In this document: piece by piece, positions 1-9,961 of the stretch
Numbering within the stretch: position 1 is the stretch's first letter
Layout of the letters: each line of letters begins with the position of its first letter
The notes under the pieces: generated by a model
What the model saw: the letters and a program-made list of their open reading frames with translations, nothing else
Database searches by the model: none
What the model was told of the DNA's origin: nothing
Position numbers and translations under genes: made by a program
DNA from: Sulfurimonas hongkongensis
GTDB lineage: Bacteria; Campylobacterota; Campylobacteria; Campylobacterales; Sulfurimonadaceae
Reading direction: 5' to 3'
Assembly: GCF_000445475.1 (NCBI RefSeq)
Contig: NZ_AUPZ01000014.1
Coordinates: forward strand, 1-53,242
DNA length: 53,242 bases

Positions 1-163
1 GTATTTTATCAAACTGACACGAAATTTCTAACACTCCCATTGCGCTTGACAATTATCTAGCATTATAGTTGTATCTCTATCAAACTTTGTCTATGGACTC
101 ATAAATTTTACTAGTGCCTTAGAGATTATCGTTTTATCCCTTAGTTATGCCCTTGTCCTTTTT

Positions 164-928
164 ATGTGGATTAGTATTAGTCTCTACATAAAAGGTGATA
201 AACTCATAAAAATATTTCTATTTGCTCATACATTTTATTTGATTTTTAGTGTTTATGCTCTTTTATATTTCATTGGCTTTGTAGGCTATAACTATGTATC
301 TTCTCATGGCACAAGTATTGGGCTTATCATAGAAGCACTACTTCTTTCTTATTTGGTTGCATATAAATTTAAAATAATGGAACAAGAAAAAGAAGAAGAA
401 AAACTCAAACAAATTGAGTTGAAACTCTTAGCCTCAACTGATCCTATGACTAAATTATACAATAGAAGATACTTTACTGAGATATCTCAAGAAGTGCTAT
501 ATATCTCCAAAAGAGAGAAGAAGAACCTCTCTATTCTTATGATAGATATCGATAGATTTAAAAGAGTAAACGATACTTTTGGACATCAGTTTGGTGATGA
601 AGTACTGATAAATCTATCACGGCTTCTACTTGATAGTCAAAGAAAAAGTGACATAGTTTGTAGATACGGAGGCGAAGAATTTGTGATACTTCTACCAAAT
701 ACAGCACTCCAAGACGCTACTCTCTTAGCTGAGAAGTTGCGAAAACAAGTAGAGTCTTTTACTCTTATCTCTCCAAAAGATGAAGATTTCAACTTTACAG
801 TAAGTATAGGTGTAGCTCAAATAGATGTAGAAAATGAACCAGATATCGAAAAAGCTTTAAAAAGGGCCGATGATGCCCTTTATATCGCAAAAAACAGCGG
901 TAGAAATAGAGTCAGTGCTAAAGAGTAG
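164..928 (+). CDS. GGDEF diguanylate cyclase, C-terminal part of a 7TM sensor
   Basis: Predicted membrane diguanylate cyclase making c-di-GMP. Residues 1-68 are hydrophobic helices of the 7TMR-DISM kind, residues 70-88 a charged coiled linker, and the GGDEF domain follows. It has [10 protein letters not shown] near 93, an RKSD inhibitory site at 160-163 and the active-site GGEEF at 169-173. The listed start is only the first in-frame ATG: the same frame stays open back to base 50 and still encodes membrane helices, while bases 1-57 encode similar residues in another frame before a TAG. The gene therefore starts outside the window and appears to carry a frameshift near base 50. The GGDEF half is intact. 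Its end overlaps the convergent mnmH by 11 bases. Confidence 0.85.
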   Translation: MWISISLYIKGDKLIKIFLFAHTFYLIFSVYALLYFIGFVGYNYVSSHGTSIGLIIEALLLSYLVAYKFKIMEQEKEEEKLKQIELKLLASTDPMTKLYNRRYFTEISQEVLYISKREKKNLSILMIDIDRFKRVNDTFGHQFGDEVLINLSRLLLDSQRKSDIVCRYGGEEFVILLPNTALQDATLLAEKLRKQVESFTLISPKDEDFNFTVSIGVAQIDVENEPDIEKALKRADDALYIAKNSGRNRVSAKE

Positions 929-1982
929 CTAAATATTCCAAAACTTCTTGGTATGAACCTCTAAACTCTACTTGTTTAGCTCGTTTTTTGATTTGATAGT
1001 CATACATAGGGTCATAATACTCAACTAGCAGAGTCTCTATCCACTCTTTATGCACTTCTAATGAGCCACTTCGCATCTGCTCTGCAAAAGCGTCTTCAAA
1101 GCTCTTACAGACCTCTCTATGTCTTTGGCTACCGAGCCTTCTCTCTATTCTATGCATAGCTCCTAGCATCTCTCTCTTCCACTGCTCTAAATCACTAGCA
1201 TACATTTTTTGAGCTTCAATGACATACTCATCAAAAGTTATCTCTATCCTCTTCTTTATGGGAGTTTGAAGTATGATAAGAGGTGCTTGTGAGACATAGT
1301 TTGCAATATTTTTTGGGATAAATAGGCTTCCCACTCGATTACCTTCATCTTCAAAAACTAGATTTTTAAAACCCTTTTCAAGTTTTTGTATAAGATCATA
1401 AGCCAAATTATTTTCAAAATCTATCTGCGAAGGTTGAGGAGTAATTTTTTTGCCAAAGGATGAGCCTCTATGGTTTGCTAAACCTTCCAGGTCTATGGAG
1501 TTTTCTAAAGCCTTTAGCAGTATAGTCTTGCCTGAACCTGTATAACCCCCAAGTATGATGGGCTTAAACCTTGTACAAGACTCTTCTGTTTGCTCTAGAA
1601 GATAATTTCTAAAGGCTTTATATCCACCTTTGAGTCGCTTTATATTGCATCCTGCATCTTTTAGCCACTCTTGTGATATCTTAGAGCGCTCGCCACCTCT
1701 AAAGCAAAAAAGTCTAGCATCTGGGCTTTGTTTTATAAAATCCAACCAAGCTTTAATACGCTCCTCTTTTACAGCACCGCTAACAAGCTTATGCCCTAGT
1801 TTTATAGCTTCACTATTACCATGTTGTTTATAGCAGATGCCTACTATTTGTCTCTCTTTATCACTAATAAGTGGCAGATTTACAGCACTCTTAAATGTGC
1901 CTTTTTCAAACTCTATAGGAGCACGAACATCAATAAGCGGTGTAGAGTTTAAAACTATAGACTTAAAATCACTACTAGACAT
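918..1982 (-). CDS. mnmH: tRNA 2-selenouridine synthase
   Basis: MnmH (SelU/YbbB) exchanges sulfur for selenium on the wobble 2-thiouridine of tRNA-Lys, Glu and Gln, using selenophosphate. At 354 residues it has the family length. Residues 1-125 form a rhodanese domain with catalytic Cys93 in the loop [10 protein letters not shown]. Residues 145-153 (GGYTGSGKT) are a P-loop that opens the C-terminal half. It lies 11 bases downstream of selB on the same strand and is probably cotranscribed with selAB, a common association because all depend on SelD. The two tRNA families it modifies that occur here, Lys(UUU) and Glu(UUC), are both in the tRNA cluster at 40-41 kb. Confidence 0.95.
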   Translation of the reverse strand: MSSSDFKSIVLNSTPLIDVRAPIEFEKGTFKSAVNLPLISDKERQIVGICYKQHGNSEAIKLGHKLVSGAVKEERIKAWLDFIKQSPDARLFCFRGGERSKISQEWLKDAGCNIKRLKGGYKAFRNYLLEQTEESCTRFKPIILGGYTGSGKTILLKALENSIDLEGLANHRGSSFGKKITPQPSQIDFENNLAYDLIQKLEKGFKNLVFEDEGNRVGSLFIPKNIANYVSQAPLIILQTPIKKRIEITFDEYVIEAQKMYASDLEQWKREMLGAMHRIERRLGSQRHREVCKSFEDAFAEQMRSGSLEVHKEWIETLLVEYYDPMYDYQIKKRAKQVEFRGSYQEVLEYLATL

Positions 1983-1993
1983 TGTTTACATTT

Positions 1994-3862
1994 TTAAAAA
2001 AGATTTTTATTTTCATGTGATATTATATCTATATTTAAAAGCATCCTTTTATTTGCATCTCTTGTGATGTCTGAAAAATTGTCTAGATACTCTAAGTATG
2101 CTATTAGATACTTTCTACTTAGATCGTACTTCTCTTTTAGATTTGCGATATCTATATAACCCTCTTTTTTGATAATGCCCCTCATGGCATCTACCATCAT
2201 TGCTAGACTTTGGTGATGTATAAAAATATTGTGTTGCAGTCTTATGACCTGTTTTTTTGCACAAAGACTCTTTAGTATGTCATCACCCATCTTTCTATCT
2301 AAGTTTAAATCATCGTAAATGTTGTAAGGAGCTGTAGGAGCAAGGGACTCTTTTTCAAGTCGCTCTAAGACAATGTTTAAGAGTGAGCTAGTAAAGTCCT
2401 CTTTTATCTGGCTACTTCTATAAAGATTTGCATCTTTAATCAAAAAGCTCTCCTCTTCTAGCTCATCTAAAACCACTTGTATAAAGCCCTCACTTGCCCA
2501 CTTTAGGCGGAGTTTTATGGATGAGTTTGAGAGTAGTGCGTATTGGTTTTTTGTGTAGATTCCCTTTATATTTTTATAGATTATCTCTTTTGTAGAGAGT
2601 GGGTAGATAACAAGCTCTTTTTCATCAATGAAAGAGTTTTTTAGCTCTTTTGCGGTCTTTAATGCATTAGAGTGAGAGAGTGCAAATCTTTGAGCTGAAG
2701 AGATTAAACCCAAGCCTTTTTTATGTACTTCGGTTAAAATCTCATAAGCTTTTGCTATATCTTTTTTATAGAGCGCCTCAAGCAGAAGAAGTTTTTGCTG
2801 TTTTTTCATCGGATCATTGATAGGGTTTAACACAACTCCACCAGCCACACTCTCATTACCATCACGGATAATAATTTTTTCACCAAAGATGCTAAAGATA
2901 TCCTCATCACTCTTGATATTTGCATATCCGCTTTGAAGTGAGTCCTCTGAGCTAAAGAGTAAAACCTTAGCATTTAGTTTTTTTGAGCCTATAAAGATGG
3001 AGTAGGCTCTGTTGTGATGCAGTGCCTTGTCAGATATTGCGTTAAATGAGATATCTATGGATTTAAAACCTCTAAGATATCCTTTTTTACTTATGAGAAA
3101 ACCTCTTTGCACACTTTTAGCATCCAAACCACTTATATTTATAGCAGCTCTATTTGAGATACTTGCGACTTCTACATCTCTCTCGTGAACTTGTAGATTT
3201 TTTACCTTTATCTCTTTTTGCAGATCACAAATGAAGAGCTTCTCATCTACCGCTATAGGTTTACCCAAAATACTCCCAGTTACAACAGTTCCAGCACCCT
3301 TTAGGCTAAAGGCCCTATCAACATAGTATCTAAAGAAGTTCTCCTCTTGTTTTGAGCTAGCTTCAAGTTTAAAAAGTCTATCTCTTAACTCTTCTATTGT
3401 CTCCTCTTGAAATATAGAAGCGCCCATAGTAAACTTTATATCAAACTCATAAGATGCAACAAACCCCTCTATATCTATAAGTTTTATCTGCAATTCCTCT
3501 TTACTTATAAGGTCAGCTTTGCTTAAAACCAAAACAGCATCTCTAACACCAAGGAGTTTTAAAATCTCAAGATGCTCTATAGTTTGCGGTTTTATCCCCT
3601 CAGATGCACTCACAACAATGAGCACGCAGTCAAAGCCAAAAGCCCCAGCTATCATGTTTTTTACAAGTCTCTCATGACCTGGGACATCTATAAAGGCAAT
3701 GTTTTTCTCAAGCTTTGTGATATTTGAGAAGCTCAAATCTATAGTGATGCCTCTCTGTTTTTCCTCTTTTGTACTATCTCCATCAAAGCCGTTAAGTGCC
3801 TTAATGAGTGAGGTTTTACCATGATCTATATGTCCGCAAGTTCCTATGATTAAGTTAGACAT
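1994..3862 (-). CDS. selB: selenocysteine-specific elongation factor
   Basis: SelB delivers Sec-tRNA to UGA codons marked by a SECIS hairpin. The N-terminal GTPase shows G1 (GHIDHGKTS, residues 10-18), the G3 motif DVPGHE and an SKAD G4. EF-Tu-like beta-barrel domains follow, and the last 200 or so residues are the winged-helix repeats that bind SECIS RNA. About 622 residues is typical. I prefer the ATG at 3860-3862, giving MSNLIIGTCGHIDHGKT as in other SelB proteins; an in-frame ATG four codons earlier would give 626 residues. The gene overlaps the selA stop, indicating translational coupling. Its likely client in this window is selD. Confidence 0.96.
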   Translation of the reverse strand: MSNLIIGTCGHIDHGKTSLIKALNGFDGDSTKEEKQRGITIDLSFSNITKLEKNIAFIDVPGHERLVKNMIAGAFGFDCVLIVVSASEGIKPQTIEHLEILKLLGVRDAVLVLSKADLISKEELQIKLIDIEGFVASYEFDIKFTMGASIFQEETIEELRDRLFKLEASSKQEENFFRYYVDRAFSLKGAGTVVTGSILGKPIAVDEKLFICDLQKEIKVKNLQVHERDVEVASISNRAAINISGLDAKSVQRGFLISKKGYLRGFKSIDISFNAISDKALHHNRAYSIFIGSKKLNAKVLLFSSEDSLQSGYANIKSDEDIFSIFGEKIIIRDGNESVAGGVVLNPINDPMKKQQKLLLLEALYKKDIAKAYEILTEVHKKGLGLISSAQRFALSHSNALKTAKELKNSFIDEKELVIYPLSTKEIIYKNIKGIYTKNQYALLSNSSIKLRLKWASEGFIQVVLDELEEESFLIKDANLYRSSQIKEDFTSSLLNIVLERLEKESLAPTAPYNIYDDLNLDRKMGDDILKSLCAKKQVIRLQHNIFIHHQSLAMMVDAMRGIIKKEGYIDIANLKEKYDLSRKYLIAYLEYLDNFSDITRDANKRMLLNIDIISHENKNLF

Positions 3863-5198
3863 CTGTAATCTCATCTATAGCATCTACTACTTGTTGGAGC
3901 TGTGTTTTTTGTATGGTTCTAAAATCAAGCAAAAACTCATCATCTTCGATGCGGCCGATGATTGATTTTTGGCGAAAGAGTTTTTGAAGTTTTTTAACTT
4001 TTATATTTTTTGATTCTATAACTAAGGCTACACTTGGGATGGTTTTGTTTGGAGTAGTTCCACCACCGATAAGAGTTTTTGTATCTACTATATTAGTTTT
4101 TATATTTTTTTTAAGCTTTTGTTGAACTTGCATGGCATCTTCTCTTAGCTCATCGGTTGAGCGAAAGAGCATTCTTGCAGTTGGAATCTGCTCTTTATTA
4201 CCCAGTAAAATCGCTTTAAAACTCTCTTCTAGCAGTGCTAAAGTGAGTTTATCTACTCTTAACATTCTAAGGAGTTGATTCTTTTTCAACATATCTATAT
4301 ATTTTTTCTTACCAACTATAATGCCAGCTTGAACACTTCCTAAAAGCTTATCCCCTGAGAAACTTAGTAGTGATGGATTTAGCTTCATAAAGTCCAAAAC
4401 TGATGGCTCATCAAGCCCGTAAGGCAGGTCAAAAAGATGTCCACTTCCCATATCATAATAATCAATTAGACCTTTTTCACATGCTAGCTTTACAATCTCA
4501 CCAAACTCTACATCTGAGCTAAAACCCTCAATGCTATAGTTTGACTTGTGAACTTTCATAAGCATAGAGGTTTTTTTACCTATAGCATCTTCGTAGTCAT
4601 AGAGATGAGTTTTGTTTGTAGTTCCCACTTCAACAAGCTTTGCGCCGCTTTGTTTCATCACATCAGGGACTCTAAAACTACCACCAATCTCAACCAACTC
4701 CCCACGACTAACTACTACCTCTTTTTTCCTTGCAAAGGTGTTTAAGATAAGAAAAACTGCACTTGCGTTGTTATTTACAATAAGTACATCTTCGCATCCT
4801 AAAAGGGAGCAAACACTCTTTGAGATAAGAGAGTATCTCTCCCCTCGTTTACCGCTCTCTAAGTTAAATTCAAGGTTATTGTAGTTTGTCATAAGCTCTT
4901 TTACTCTATCAAAGGCATCTGCATCTATAAGACTTCTTCCAAGGTTTGTATGGACTATGATGCCAGTTGCGTTGATTAGTGTTTGAAGTGATGGCTTGGT
5001 AAGTTCTGTGTATCTCTGTAGAAGTTCTTTTACTAGCTCATCTTCACTAAAAGTAGTGACTCTCCCATTTAGTATATTTTCTCTTAACTCACTAAGCAAC
5101 TCTTTGGTCAAACTCATAACTAAAGCGCTTCCTAGTGTTTTAAACTCTTTCTTAGCTATAAATTTGTCAACTTTAGGGATTGATTTTAGTAAAAACAT
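3855..5198 (-). CDS. selA: L-seryl-tRNA(Sec) selenium transferase
   Basis: SelA is the PLP enzyme that converts Ser-tRNA(Sec) to Sec-tRNA(Sec) using selenophosphate from SelD. It has 447 residues, close to the usual 460. The PLP-binding lysine is Lys284 in LSFSGDKLLGSVQAG, and the N-terminus (MFLLKSIPKVDKFI) has the family's usual SIPKVDK motif. It is the first gene of the selA-selB-mnmH transcript and overlaps selB. Only 55 bases separate its start from the divergent selC, so both promoters must lie in that gap. Confidence 0.96.
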   Translation of the reverse strand: MFLLKSIPKVDKFIAKKEFKTLGSALVMSLTKELLSELRENILNGRVTTFSEDELVKELLQRYTELTKPSLQTLINATGIIVHTNLGRSLIDADAFDRVKELMTNYNNLEFNLESGKRGERYSLISKSVCSLLGCEDVLIVNNNASAVFLILNTFARKKEVVVSRGELVEIGGSFRVPDVMKQSGAKLVEVGTTNKTHLYDYEDAIGKKTSMLMKVHKSNYSIEGFSSDVEFGEIVKLACEKGLIDYYDMGSGHLFDLPYGLDEPSVLDFMKLNPSLLSFSGDKLLGSVQAGIIVGKKKYIDMLKKNQLLRMLRVDKLTLALLEESFKAILLGNKEQIPTARMLFRSTDELREDAMQVQQKLKKNIKTNIVDTKTLIGGGTTPNKTIPSVALVIESKNIKVKKLQKLFRQKSIIGRIEDDEFLLDFRTIQKTQLQQVVDAIDEITDV

Positions 5199-5253
5199 TT
5201 TTACCCTTTTATCTTGGTTTTATACTTTGTGATGTAAGCTTCACTTCTACTTT

Positions 5254-5351
5254 GGGGGGCATGTGATCCTGGTGGACGCCACAGGCTTCAACCCTGATGG
5301 AGGTTTTGCTGACAAAGCCTCGGGAGGTTCGATTCCTTCGCCTTCTCACCA
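5254..5351 (+). tRNA. selC: tRNA-Sec(UCA)
   Basis: The anticodon arm reads CAGG-CTTCAAC-CCTG, so the anticodon is UCA and it reads UGA. The molecule is about 98 nt, has the long extra arm of tRNA-Sec, a T-arm GGAGG-TTCGATT-CCTTC and an encoded CCA. The acceptor stem (G-run against a CCTTCTC strand) relies on several G-U pairs, so the exact 5' end is uncertain by a base. It is divergent from selA and convergent with selD, whose stop codon lies three bases past the CCA. Confidence 0.92.
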
Positions 5352-5354
5352 AAG

Positions 5355-6389
5355 TTAAAAAACTTCAATAGCTCTATCGCCTCTTGGCTCTACACTTCCA
5401 ATGATTCTCGCATATCCAAAACTATACTCTTCTATCATCTTTATATACTCTTTTGCATCTCGCTCATCCATCGAGACTAAAAGACCGCCAGAAGTCTGCG
5501 CATCACAGAGCATCAAGCGAAGATGCTCTGCACTCTTAGCAAATGTGACTTTGTCTTGTAAGTAAGCCATGTTTTTCTTAGTTCCACCAGGCACTACACC
5601 CTCAAGTGACAAGGCAATTGCATCAGCCATTATTGGAACCTCTCTTGCATCTATCTTTATAGCAACTCCATCGTTTGTAGATTCCAAAGCATGACCTAAA
5701 AGCCCAAAACCTGTCACATCAGTACAAGCACTCACATTAAATCCACGAAGAAGCTTTGACGCTTTATAGTTTAACTCTTGCATCACCTTTATAGCCTCAA
5801 GCATGGTTGGCTCACTTAGCAAATCTCTCTTTATAGCTGTAGTTAAAATCCCCATACCGATGGGCTTTGTAAGAACTAAAACATGCCCTATCTTTGGAGT
5901 GTTGTTTCTTAAAATCTTATCTGGATGAATCAGCCCAGTTACACTAAGTCCGTAGTACATCTCAGGCGACTCTATCGTGTGACCACCCATAAGGACTCCA
6001 CCACACTCTTTTATCTTCTCATTTCCACCTTTTAATATCTCTACTAAGACTTCTTTAGTGTGATTTGTACTATCAAAACCTACTATATTTAGAGCCGTTT
6101 TAACCTCAGCTCCCATTGCAAAGATATCTGAGAGCGAGTTTGCAGCAGCTATCTTGCCATAGATAAATGGGTCATCCACCACAGGCGTTATAAAGTCGAG
6201 AGTCTGCACAAGAGCCTCGTCGTCGTGCAGTTTATATACACAAGCATCTTCAGAGTTTTCAAAACCTACAAGAACATTTTTATCATCTGGAATGAGTGAA
6301 CAAACACTATGTTTTAGATCCCCCGGACCCATCTTTGCTGCTCAACCAGCTGCTTGAACGAACTTGGTCAATCTATATTGATTGTTCAT
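5355..6389 (-). CDS. selD: selenide, water dikinase, itself a selenoprotein (Sec16)
   Basis: SelD makes selenophosphate from selenide and ATP for SelA and MnmH. A standard ORF call would start at the ATG at 6330-6332, but the frame continues upstream through a TGA at 6342-6344 to an ATG at 6387-6389 with AAGG in front. This gives MNNQYRLTKFVQAAG-U-AAK followed by MGPGDLKHS. The UGA sits exactly at the catalytic Cys/Sec position of SelD, followed by the conserved AAK lysine, so it is read as selenocysteine. The full protein has 344 residues and carries the AIRS-family kinase folds. Missing the Sec codon would remove the active site. Confidence 0.95.
6300..6344 (-). promoter_or_regulatory. bacterial SECIS element of selD
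   Basis: Starting at the UGA (6344 downwards) the mRNA can fold a short stem-loop in which AGAT (6328-6331 side) pairs with ATCT across a G-rich loop containing GGTCC and GGGGG. Position, size and G-rich apex fit a bacterial SECIS bound by SelB. The fold was judged by eye only. Confidence 0.7.
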
Positions 6390-6579
6390 TTAGTAACCTT
6401 AAAATTATTTATGAAATGAGAGGTTCAAAGAGTGCGTAAAAAAAGAGTTCGGCATCTATGTACACCTATTCCATAGGCTAATGTCTAAGAAGCATTTTAC
6501 TTACAATAATGTTAAAGTAATATTAATAGAGTAAAAAATATTTTACCTTATTTGTAAAAAAATGATTATGCTTTTTAAT

Positions 6580-8499
6580 TTAGCATCTCTTAAAATAACT
6601 AACACTCAGTGATGCAAGGTTGATTTTTATCATGTTTTCTCTTCCATGACAACTCTCTTTTCGTGATTTTATAGGAGTTGTATTTGCTGAACCATAGCCA
6701 CCAAACTCTTCATTGTTTGAGCTAAAGACCTCTTTGTATGTCCCTTTTGTTGGTACGCCTAAGTTGTAACCTATGTGCTCTTTGTCTGAAAAATTACATA
6801 CTATGATGATAGGTTTTGTTTTTTTTGTACCAAACCTGATAAATGAGATAACGTTGGCCTGATAGTCATTCTCATCTATCCACTCAAAACCATTTTCTTC
6901 AACATCATTAAGATGCAGTGATGACTCTATTTTATAGAGCCTATTTAACTCTTTTACAGTGTTTTGCACCCCCTTATGCTCTTTATACTCTAGTAGATGC
7001 CAATCTAGGCTTCTCTCATAATCCCACTCCGCAAACTGTGCAAACTCTCCACCCATAAAGAGTAGTTTTTTCCCAGGATGAGACATCATCAAAGAGTAAA
7101 GTGCTCTTAGGTTTGCAAACTTTTTATAGTTATCTCCGGGCATCTTGTTTATCAAAGAACCTTTCATATGAACAACTTCATCGTGGCTAAGTGGAAGTAC
7201 ATAGTTTTCATTGAACATATAGACAAAACTAAATGTCAAATCTTTATGATGATGCTCTCTATAGATAGGGTCAAGCTTCATGTATTTTAAAATATCATGC
7301 ATCCAGCCCATATTCCACTTGTAACCAAACCCTAGCCCGCCATCACTCACAGCTCCGCATACTTTTGAGTAGTTTGTAGACTCTTCTGCAATCATCATAA
7401 TATCGCTAAACTCTCCATAAGCTCTCACATTTAACTGCTCTAAAAACTTAACTGCTCCACGATTTACATTACTACCATCTTCATTTGGCACCCACTCTCC
7501 ATCTTTTCTTGCATAGTTTAAGTAGAGCATAGAAGCAACCGCATCTACTCTTATGCCATCTATGTGGTATTTCTCAAGCCAAAATATTGCCGAACTTATC
7601 AAAAAAGCACGAACCTCGTTTCTATCGTAGTTAAAGATAGCACTCTTCCACTCAGGATGATAACCCTTTCTAGGGTCTTCATGTTCATAAAGACAAGTTC
7701 CATCGAAGTTCATAAGACCATGCCCATCTGTCACAAAGTGTGATGGCACCCAGTCTAAGATAACCCCGATATCATGCTCATGCATAATATCTACAAGCTG
7801 CATAAACTCATGAGGTGTGCCAAATCTAGCTGTTGGTGCAAAGTAGCCTGTTACTTGATAACCCCAAGAGCCTTTAAATGGAAACTCTGTAATTGGTAGA
7901 AGTTCCACATGAGTAAAATTCATCTCTTTTAAATAAAGTGCTAACTCTTTTGCGGACTCTACATAAGTTAAGTAGCGATTATCCTCTTGTACTTTTCTTC
8001 TCCAAGAACCTAAATGAACCTCGTAGATAGAGATAGGTGCTTTATGAGAGTTGTTTTTTGCTCTTTTTTTCATCCATTTTTTATCATCCCACTTATATCC
8101 ATCAAGCTCATAAACCTTTGAAGCTGAGGCAGGTGCTACCTCAGAGCAAAAAGCAAAGGGGTCAGCTTTGTCTGGATTTGCATTTTCAGAACCTGAGCTT
8201 ATATGGTACTTATATGTCATGTCCTCTTCAACATTAGAGATAAATCCCTCCCAGATCCCAGACTCATCATCTCTTTGTTTTAGTGGATGAGAGTGTATAT
8301 CATAAGAGTTAAAATCCCCTCTAACTGAGACACTATTTGCATTTGGAGCCCAGAGAGAGAAGTATGTGCCTTCTACTCCATCTCTTGTATATAGATGCGC
8401 ACCTAGATGATTGTAGAGTTTTGAGTGAGTTCCCTCTTTAAAGAGATAAATATCCAAGTCACTAAAGAGAGTCACATCGTAAAACATATCATAGTTCAT
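6580..8499 (-). CDS. glgB: 1,4-alpha-glucan branching enzyme
   Basis: GlgB adds alpha-1,6 branches to glycogen. Of 639 residues, the first 130 contain a CBM48 domain (GTYFSLWAPNANSVSVRGDF). A GH13 barrel follows, with the catalytic Asp in GIRVDAVASM, the Glu in MMIAEEST and the stabilising Asp in LPLSHDEVVH. It is the last gene of the minus-strand glucan operon and starts one base after the glgA1 stop. A 190-bp gap without a gene separates it from selD and contains a small A/T hairpin that could end the operon. Confidence 0.97.
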   Translation of the reverse strand: MNYDMFYDVTLFSDLDIYLFKEGTHSKLYNHLGAHLYTRDGVEGTYFSLWAPNANSVSVRGDFNSYDIHSHPLKQRDDESGIWEGFISNVEEDMTYKYHISSGSENANPDKADPFAFCSEVAPASASKVYELDGYKWDDKKWMKKRAKNNSHKAPISIYEVHLGSWRRKVQEDNRYLTYVESAKELALYLKEMNFTHVELLPITEFPFKGSWGYQVTGYFAPTARFGTPHEFMQLVDIMHEHDIGVILDWVPSHFVTDGHGLMNFDGTCLYEHEDPRKGYHPEWKSAIFNYDRNEVRAFLISSAIFWLEKYHIDGIRVDAVASMLYLNYARKDGEWVPNEDGSNVNRGAVKFLEQLNVRAYGEFSDIMMIAEESTNYSKVCGAVSDGGLGFGYKWNMGWMHDILKYMKLDPIYREHHHKDLTFSFVYMFNENYVLPLSHDEVVHMKGSLINKMPGDNYKKFANLRALYSLMMSHPGKKLLFMGGEFAQFAEWDYERSLDWHLLEYKEHKGVQNTVKELNRLYKIESSLHLNDVEENGFEWIDENDYQANVISFIRFGTKKTKPIIIVCNFSDKEHIGYNLGVPTKGTYKEVFSSNNEEFGGYGSANTTPIKSRKESCHGRENMIKINLASLSVSYFKRC

Positions 8500-8500
8500 C

Positions 8501-9961
8501 TTATCTTCCTAGTATATTTTTATAAATATCTACATACTCTAAAGCCGCACTATCCCAACCAAAATACTCTCTCATAGCTCTCTTTTGCATAGCAAGAAAT
8601 GAGTCAGAAGAGTTATAGTAAACATCTAATGCCCATTTTATAGTGTGATAAAGTGCGTCATTAGATGCTTCGTAAAACTTAAAGCCGTTCCCACTCTCAT
8701 GAAACTCATCATAGTTATGGATAGTATCATCCAAACCACCTGTAGCTCTGACTATCGGCAAGGTTCCATATCTAAGACTATAGATTTGGTTTAATCCACA
8801 TGGCTCAAAGAGTGAGGGCATCAAAAACATATCACTTGCCGCTTCTATCTTGTGAGCTAGTGCATCTGAATAGCCAACATGCACAGCAAAGTTTGGACGA
8901 TAATAAGAAGTCGTGCTAAAGAAGTCTTCTGCCCACTTCTCACCAGTTCCAAGCACAACTATTTGAACATCAAAATCTAGTATAGAGTTAAGGATGGAAG
9001 CTATCATAGCTATACCTTTTTGCTCTACAAATCTTCCAACAAAACCTATCAAAGCTACATCTTCTCTAAGTTCAAATCCAAAGTGCTTTTGAATATCTCG
9101 CTTGCACACAGCCTTGCCACTCATATCATCCACGTCATACTTCTTAGCAATGAGTTTATCTACAGCTGGATTCCACTCATCATAATCCACACCATTTAAG
9201 ATGCCATATATCTTATGTGCGTGAGCTTGCATATGATGTTCAAGTCCAAAACCAAACTCTTGAGTTTGAATCTCTTGTGCATATTTTTTAGAAACAGTTG
9301 TCACTGCATCTGCTCTTGATATTCCGCCTTTTAAGAAGTTTACTCCATCATTACTCTCTAAATCATGTGCATTAAAATACTCCCAACCAACCTCTAAAAC
9401 ATCTACAGCGCCTTTAAAAAAGTGACCTTGATGCTGTAGATTGTGTATAGTTAGAACTGATTTAGTATGTGCAAAATCATGAACAAACCTAGTTCTCATA
9501 AGAAGTGGAATAGTTGCAGTGTGCCAATCATTTGCATGAACTATATCTGGAGCAAAGTTTAGCATCTTAGAGAGTTGAAGAACTGCTTTAGAGAAAAATA
9601 TAAAACGGTTGTCATTATCTTTATATGCATTTCCGTCCCCATCCTCATAAAGCTTACTTCTACCAAAATACTCTTCATAGTCTATAAAATATATTGGCAC
9701 CTTGCTATTGGGCATCATAGTTGTATAAACGCCCGCCCAAAACTCACCCATCACACCCATAGGAACACCCAAAGGCTCTTGTAGTTTTGTTAGATTTGCT
9801 GTGTCTATTTGGTAATATCTTGGCATCACAACTATGATGTTATGTCCCAACTCTTTTATAGCTTTTGGAAGTGCTCCTGCAACATCTGCTAGGCCACCAG
9901 TTTTAGCGTATGGGACAACCTCTGATGCTACAAATAGTATATTTAAATTTTTATTACTCAT
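8501..9961 (-). CDS. glgA: glycogen synthase (first copy)
   Basis: GT5 glycogen synthase that transfers glucose from a nucleotide sugar to the growing glucan. It has 486 residues. The N-terminal KTGGLADVAGALPKA binds the sugar nucleotide, HANDWHTA follows, and the C-terminal GT-B half has PSLFEPCGLNQ and the RATGGLDDT motif. The start overlaps the end of the ROK kinase by 4 bases. A second, divergent GT5 copy lies two genes upstream, so the pair may differ in donor (ADP- or UDP-glucose) or in priming role. No glgC was seen in the window. Confidence 0.95.
   Translation of the reverse strand: MSNKNLNILFVASEVVPYAKTGGLADVAGALPKAIKELGHNIIVVMPRYYQIDTANLTKLQEPLGVPMGVMGEFWAGVYTTMMPNSKVPIYFIDYEEYFGRSKLYEDGDGNAYKDNDNRFIFFSKAVLQLSKMLNFAPDIVHANDWHTATIPLLMRTRFVHDFAHTKSVLTIHNLQHQGHFFKGAVDVLEVGWEYFNAHDLESNDGVNFLKGGISRADAVTTVSKKYAQEIQTQEFGFGLEHHMQAHAHKIYGILNGVDYDEWNPAVDKLIAKKYDVDDMSGKAVCKRDIQKHFGFELREDVALIGFVGRFVEQKGIAMIASILNSILDFDVQIVVLGTGEKWAEDFFSTTSYYRPNFAVHVGYSDALAHKIEAASDMFLMPSLFEPCGLNQIYSLRYGTLPIVRATGGLDDTIHNYDEFHESGNGFKFYEASNDALYHTIKWALDVYYNSSDSFLAMQKRAMREYFGWDSAALEYVDIYKNILGR

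Noticed and set aside
5355-6332. SelD beginning at the ATG at 6330-6332
   Set aside because: That start would delete the conserved N-terminal catalytic segment, which is present upstream across an in-frame UGA.
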